Shown piece by piece: positions 60,669-64,000 of a stretch of DNA of 64,000 nt. The translations under genes were made by a program, and so were the position numbers. The notes under the pieces are model-generated. The model was given only the letters and a program-made list of their open reading frames with translations. It had not been told where the DNA came from and did no database searches. Each line of letters begins with the position of its first letter. Within the stretch, counting starts at the first letter, position 1. Source of the stretch: JACCYQ01 sp036675565 (GTDB lineage: Bacteria > Bacteroidota > Bacteroidia > Chitinophagales > Chitinophagaceae); the NCBI GenBank assembly GCA_036675565.1, contig JAKFER010000138.1, positions 1 through 64,000 on the forward strand. Direction: 5' to 3'.

Positions 60669-61451
60669 TTACCCATATTTCTCAACCACACCCAAACCGA
60701 ATAAAGCAAAATCATACTTAACAGGGTCAGCTTCGTCAAAGCGGCGAAGCTGCTCAGTGAGCTCAATGGCAGCCAGCCAATCCACCGGTTTGCGATTTAA
60801 CAGGTTAAATTTTTTAGCCACCCGGGCAACATGCACATCTACCGGGCACACTAACTGGGATGGATAAATGTTTTTCCAAATGCCAAAATCAACCCCATTT
60901 TCATCCTTCCTTACCATCCATCGTAAAAACATATTAAGCCTTTTGCAGGTGGAATTTCTTTGTGGTGTAGATACATGTTTCAAAGTTCTTGCAGGTACTT
61001 CTTCCAACGAAAAAAAATACTGCTGAAAACCAACCAGTGCATTTTCCATATCAGTATCCCCTTTTTTCATCCCACGGGTAAATGCAGTTTCAAGTGTTTT
61101 GTTAGTAGTATAATGATGTTTAAAAAAATCGACAAAATATAACAGGTCGGTAGCATTGAATGTGCGATGCTTAAAACCCAGTAGCCTTCTCAAATCTTTT
61201 TCCTGGTGATTCAGTATAAATTCATGTGGGGCCATATCCATCGCCTGCATCAGCTCAGTGGATTTGCGAATAATAGTTGTTCGATTGCCCCATGCGAAAA
61301 TAGCCGCGAAAAATGCGGCTATTTCAACATCCTGTTTCTTTTTAAATAAATGGGGAATACAAATAGGATCGTAAGGGATAAATGATGGCTGATCATATTG
61401 ATCCACTTTTTTATCCAGGAATGCTTTCAGTTTTGCATAATCGTTCTTCAT
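60669..61451 (-). CDS. TIGR02757 family protein (DUF2400)
   Basis: 260 aa. A helical protein of the TIGR02757/DUF2400 family: DYAKLKAFLDKKVDQYDQPSFIPYDPICIPHLF at the start, IAAFFAAIFAWGNRTTIIRKSTEL in the middle, NMFLRWMVRKDENGVDFGIWK and LVCPVDVHVARVAKKFNLL near the end. The latter blocks recall the helix-hairpin-helix DNA glycosylase fold, so a nucleic-acid role has been suggested, but it is unproven. Its start lies 3 bp after the PLP enzyme gene, so the two are co-transcribed. Confidence 0.9.
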   Translation of the reverse strand: MKNDYAKLKAFLDKKVDQYDQPSFIPYDPICIPHLFKKKQDVEIAAFFAAIFAWGNRTTIIRKSTELMQAMDMAPHEFILNHQEKDLRRLLGFKHRTFNATDLLYFVDFFKHHYTTNKTLETAFTRGMKKGDTDMENALVGFQQYFFSLEEVPARTLKHVSTPQRNSTCKRLNMFLRWMVRKDENGVDFGIWKNIYPSQLVCPVDVHVARVAKKFNLLNRKPVDWLAAIELTEQLRRFDEADPVKYDFALFGLGVVEKYG

Positions 61452-61454
61452 GCA

Positions 61455-62594
61455 TTAACCAATGGCATTATCCAGGTCAGCGATCAGGTCATCTGCATCT
61501 TCAACGCCAACGCTTAACCGAATTAAACCATCCGTTAGTCCATTCTTAATTCTTTCTTCCCTGGGTATGGAAGCATGCGTCATGGAAGATGGGTGATTGA
61601 TCAACGATTCCACACCTCCTAAACTCTCGGCTAGTGAAAACAATTTGGTTGATGAAAGCACTTTTCTTGCAGCTGCATCACTGTCATCCTTGAGTGTAAA
61701 ACTCATCATACCACCAAAATCACGCATTTGTTTTTTGGCTACCGCATAACCAGGATGATCTTCAAAACCACACCAGTAAACTTTATCAACTTTGGGATGC
61801 TTGCCCAGGTGATGGGCAATTTTTGCGCCGTTTTCACTATGACGTTGCATGCGCAGGTGCAATGTTTTTATACCCCGCAAAACAAGGAAACAATCCATTG
61901 GACCGGGAACAGCACCACAACTTTTTTGAATGAAATACAATTTTTCCCGCAGGTCTGGATCATTCATAATTAATGCGCCCTGGATCACATCACTATGACC
62001 ACCCAGGTATTTCGTTGCTGAATGCATTACGATATCGGCGCCATGATCCAAAGGGTTTTGCAAATAGGGTGAAGCAAAAGTATTATCCACGCAAAGCAGG
62101 ATATTTTTTGATTTGGTTATGGCAGAAACCGCAGCGATATCCGTAACATTCATTAACGGATTCGTTGGTGTTTCCAGCCAAACAAGTTTTGTATTGTCAG
62201 TAACCAGGGATTCAATATTTTTTGGATTCGTTGTGTCGGTATATAAAAATTTGATTCCGAATTTTTCAAACACTTTGGTAAATAAGCGATAAGTACCACC
62301 ATACATGTCATTCGCGGCAATCACTTCATCACCAGGCTGCAATAATTTAATCACGGCGTCTGTTGCTGCCACTCCACTGCTGAAAGCAAGTCCGAATTTT
62401 CCATTTTCAATAACGGCCAGCGCTTCTTCCAATGCCTGCCTGGTTGGATTTTGGGAACGGGCATATTCAAAACCTTTATGTTTTCCGGGTGCTTCCTGCA
62501 CATAGGTGGAGGTTTGGTAAATTGGTGTCATGATGGCACCAGTAGAAGGATCAGGATGTGCACCGGCATGAATCATTTTTGTTGCAAGCTTCAT
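61455..62594 (-). CDS. metB: Cys/Met metabolism PLP enzyme (cystathionine gamma-synthase type)
   Basis: 379 aa. The PLP lysine is Lys195 in MHSATKYLGGHSDVIQGAL. YQTSTYVQ, YARSQNPTR (Tyr/Arg phosphate contacts) and the C-terminal SLGGVESLINHPSSMTHAS are conserved in this family. The size and EDADDLIADLDNA ending fit cystathionine gamma-synthase, although cystathionine gamma-lyase has nearly the same motifs and cannot be excluded. Forms or cleaves cystathionine in the Cys-Met pathway. First gene of a unit with TIGR02757. No SAM riboswitch is seen upstream. Confidence 0.88.
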   Translation of the reverse strand: MKLATKMIHAGAHPDPSTGAIMTPIYQTSTYVQEAPGKHKGFEYARSQNPTRQALEEALAVIENGKFGLAFSSGVAATDAVIKLLQPGDEVIAANDMYGGTYRLFTKVFEKFGIKFLYTDTTNPKNIESLVTDNTKLVWLETPTNPLMNVTDIAAVSAITKSKNILLCVDNTFASPYLQNPLDHGADIVMHSATKYLGGHSDVIQGALIMNDPDLREKLYFIQKSCGAVPGPMDCFLVLRGIKTLHLRMQRHSENGAKIAHHLGKHPKVDKVYWCGFEDHPGYAVAKKQMRDFGGMMSFTLKDDSDAAARKVLSSTKLFSLAESLGGVESLINHPSSMTHASIPREERIKNGLTDGLIRLSVGVEDADDLIADLDNAIG

Positions 62595-62673
62595 ATAACT
62601 CTTTTTTTATAATTAAAATTTCAGGACTGCAAAGATGGGAAATATAAAACATCTGCCCATTGCATTCTAAAAG

Positions 62674-64000
62674 TTACCAGACAGATGCCAGCATCCAATA
62701 GCGCCAATCATAATTGTCAGCACTGTAAGCATGCTGTGGATTTGGAGGTTTTTGAAGTGTTTCCGGTTTCAATACTTTTTCATCCACCAGTTTCTTTTTA
62801 GCTTCCATAATAGCTTCCTGCACCTGCTTGTTTTTCATCCATTCCATTTGCGGCGGCTCAAATCCAACTTTATCTTTTCGCCAGACTATTTCACCGGGTA
62901 AATTATTTTCCATGGATTTCCGCAACAACCATTTGGTCCAGCCGTCCCTGATCTTAAACGATGATGGCAAAGAAAAAATAAATTCTACCAGCTTATGATC
63001 CAGGAAAGGCAAACGCACTTCCCTGCCATGCGCCATACTGTTTCTGTCAGCGTAATGAAGAAGTTCTTCCAATCCATGCATGCAGGTATTGAAATACAAA
63101 GCTCCATTTAATGTATATACGGTAGGCCTGGAATAATAGGCCTCTTTACTTTGAAGTTGAACAAAATCCTTTGATAAATCCGGGTGTGATAATGCATTTA
63201 CAAGGTATTGCTGCTCCAGGATGACGCTGGCAAAATCAGGGACCAAAGCAGCAATTACATTCCGAAATCCAAAAGACTCATGAACGCCTTTTTCATTGGC
63301 AAACTTTACCTCTTTACTGCGAATGAGTTTTCTTTCCCTGAAAAGTTCCTGCCAAAACCATTTAAAATATTTTTGATAGCCGGCAAGGGTTTCATCTGCA
63401 CCCTGCCCATCTAATAACACCTTAATACCATGTTGCCTGGCCAGTTCATATACTTTGTACTGAACAAAAACACTGGCAGAAGCAATAGGTATTTCCTGGT
63501 GGTAAATAAGTTTTTCAAGATCATTCATTAACTGCTCCGACGTTGGATCAATGGTATGATGTCTTAAATTAAACTGGTTGGCTACCGTGCGGGCAAATTC
63601 CATTTCATTTTTCTCAAAACCCGGGAAAACCGCTGTAAAACAATCATGACTATTTGTAGATGGTTTCAGGCGGGCTGATGCAGCGACAATAGAAGAACTG
63701 TCAAGCCCGCCACTCAGGCTGGTCCCGATAGGCACATCACTGCGAAAGCGGTTACTCACGCTGTTATGAAATAACAAATCAAATTGCTCCATCGCAGCCA
63801 TATCAGAAATGGATTCATTTATTTGTTCCAGGTCTATATCCCAATATTTTTCCAGTATCACTTCATTTTGACCAGGAGAATAATTCAGAAAATGCGCCGG
63901 TGGCAGCTTATTGATTTTTTCATAAAATGTTTCATCAACATTGTTAGGATTATCCAGGTAACCGATGGTTAAATAATTAAAAGCCATCTTTTGGTTTAAG
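62674..64000 (-). CDS. asnB: Asparagine synthetase (glutamine-hydrolysing), 3' part; start outside window
   Basis: The frame has no stop up to base 64000, so the apparent Met at 63987 is internal. The N-terminal glutaminase domain with Cys2 is not in the window. Visible is the synthetase domain: FNYLTIGYLDNP, KLPPAHFLNYSPG, the PP-loop GTSLSGGLDSSSIVAAS, LLDGQGADETLAGYQKYF, and REVRLPFLDHKLVEFIFSLP. LLRKSMENNLPGEIVWRKDKVGFEPP is the C-terminal block. Makes Asn from Asp with ATP, or, in some gene clusters, amidates a glycan or peptide. No such cluster is visible on this side. Confidence 0.92.
   Translation of the reverse strand, partial: LNQKMAFNYLTIGYLDNPNNVDETFYEKINKLPPAHFLNYSPGQNEVILEKYWDIDLEQINESISDMAAMEQFDLLFHNSVSNRFRSDVPIGTSLSGGLDSSSIVAASARLKPSTNSHDCFTAVFPGFEKNEMEFARTVANQFNLRHHTIDPTSEQLMNDLEKLIYHQEIPIASASVFVQYKVYELARQHGIKVLLDGQGADETLAGYQKYFKWFWQELFRERKLIRSKEVKFANEKGVHESFGFRNVIAALVPDFASVILEQQYLVNALSHPDLSKDFVQLQSKEAYYSRPTVYTLNGALYFNTCMHGLEELLHYADRNSMAHGREVRLPFLDHKLVEFIFSLPSSFKIRDGWTKWLLRKSMENNLPGEIVWRKDKVGFEPPQMEWMKNKQVQEAIMEAKKKLVDEKVLKPETLQKPPNPQHAYSADNYDWRYWMLASVW

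Noticed and set aside
62595..62673. SAM-type riboswitch before the Cys/Met enzyme gene
   Set aside because: Only 79 bp separate it from the asnB stop, and no paired stems or conserved core of a SAM riboswitch can be found.

Overview
This is a 64 kb piece of a bacterial chromosome from the phylum Bacteroidota, most likely a Chitinophagaceae-like member. The signs are low-to-middling GC, starts with no Shine-Dalgarno sequence, repeated upstream copies of the Bacteroidota -7 box TAnnTTTG, TonB-linked outer-membrane receptors, and families typical of the phylum (DUF2911, DUF2807, bacterial PH domains, BetR-like helix-turn-helix proteins, a second LpxD-like acyltransferase, PepSY-like secreted proteins). 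I see no phage, transposase, integrase, rRNA or CRISPR array. One tRNA gene is present, tRNA-Arg(CCT).

Layout. 1-8 kb: 3' part of mutL, PBP4-type dacB, a Gfo/Idh/MocA oxidoreductase, an arginase-fold protein, pheS, a small Cys-rich protein lying between two repeat elements, and a duplicated-domain lipoprotein. 8-20 kb: ChaN-like protein, M1 aminopeptidase, YwbE, a tandemly duplicated non-coding segment, pirin, an adenylate cyclase-TolB-TPR fusion, VOC protein, a DUF6807 protein, 3-hydroxyacyl-CoA dehydrogenase, an extended SDR, a carboxypeptidase-regulatory-domain protein and an LpxD-like acyltransferase. 20.3-20.9 kb is a gene-free block with two perfect DnaA boxes, palindromes and two plus-strand terminators. 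20.9-34.5 kb: tandem DUF2911 proteins, ACP phosphodiesterase, a PepSY-like protein, a deoxyhypusine-synthase-like enzyme, M28 peptidase, a TonB receptor, then rpiB, tatC, a CBS/HlyC membrane protein, gmk and lysS, and a fatty-acid-hydroxylase-like protein. 34.6-39.4 kb: a same-strand run of two paralogous BetR-like regulators, a DUF4197 lipoprotein and two membrane bPH2 proteins. 39.4-49.8 kb: flavin reductase, DUF1015, TPR protein, 2TM protein, acyl-CoA synthetase, a CsbD/YtxH/holin-like stress cluster, a lipoprotein cytochrome c, the tRNA and a glycine-zipper lipoprotein. 50-64 kb: serC, DUF2807, FAA hydrolase, polysaccharide deacetylase, a second hydroxylase, S10 peptidase, PEBP, a large outer-membrane receptor, TIGR02757, a Cys/Met PLP enzyme and the C-terminal part of asparagine synthetase (open at the right edge).

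Most of the content is housekeeping and envelope or peptide-scavenging functions. The parts that known genes do not explain are (a) three dispersed intergenic repeat families, (b) the duplicated non-coding unit at 11.1-11.8 kb, (c) the origin-like block at 20.3-20.9 kb, (d) the BetR-like pair with the membrane genes that follow, and (e) several enzymes of familiar fold that have lost or changed active-site residues (MutL endonuclease motifs, arginase metal ligands). All function calls are from reading the sequence. No database search was run.
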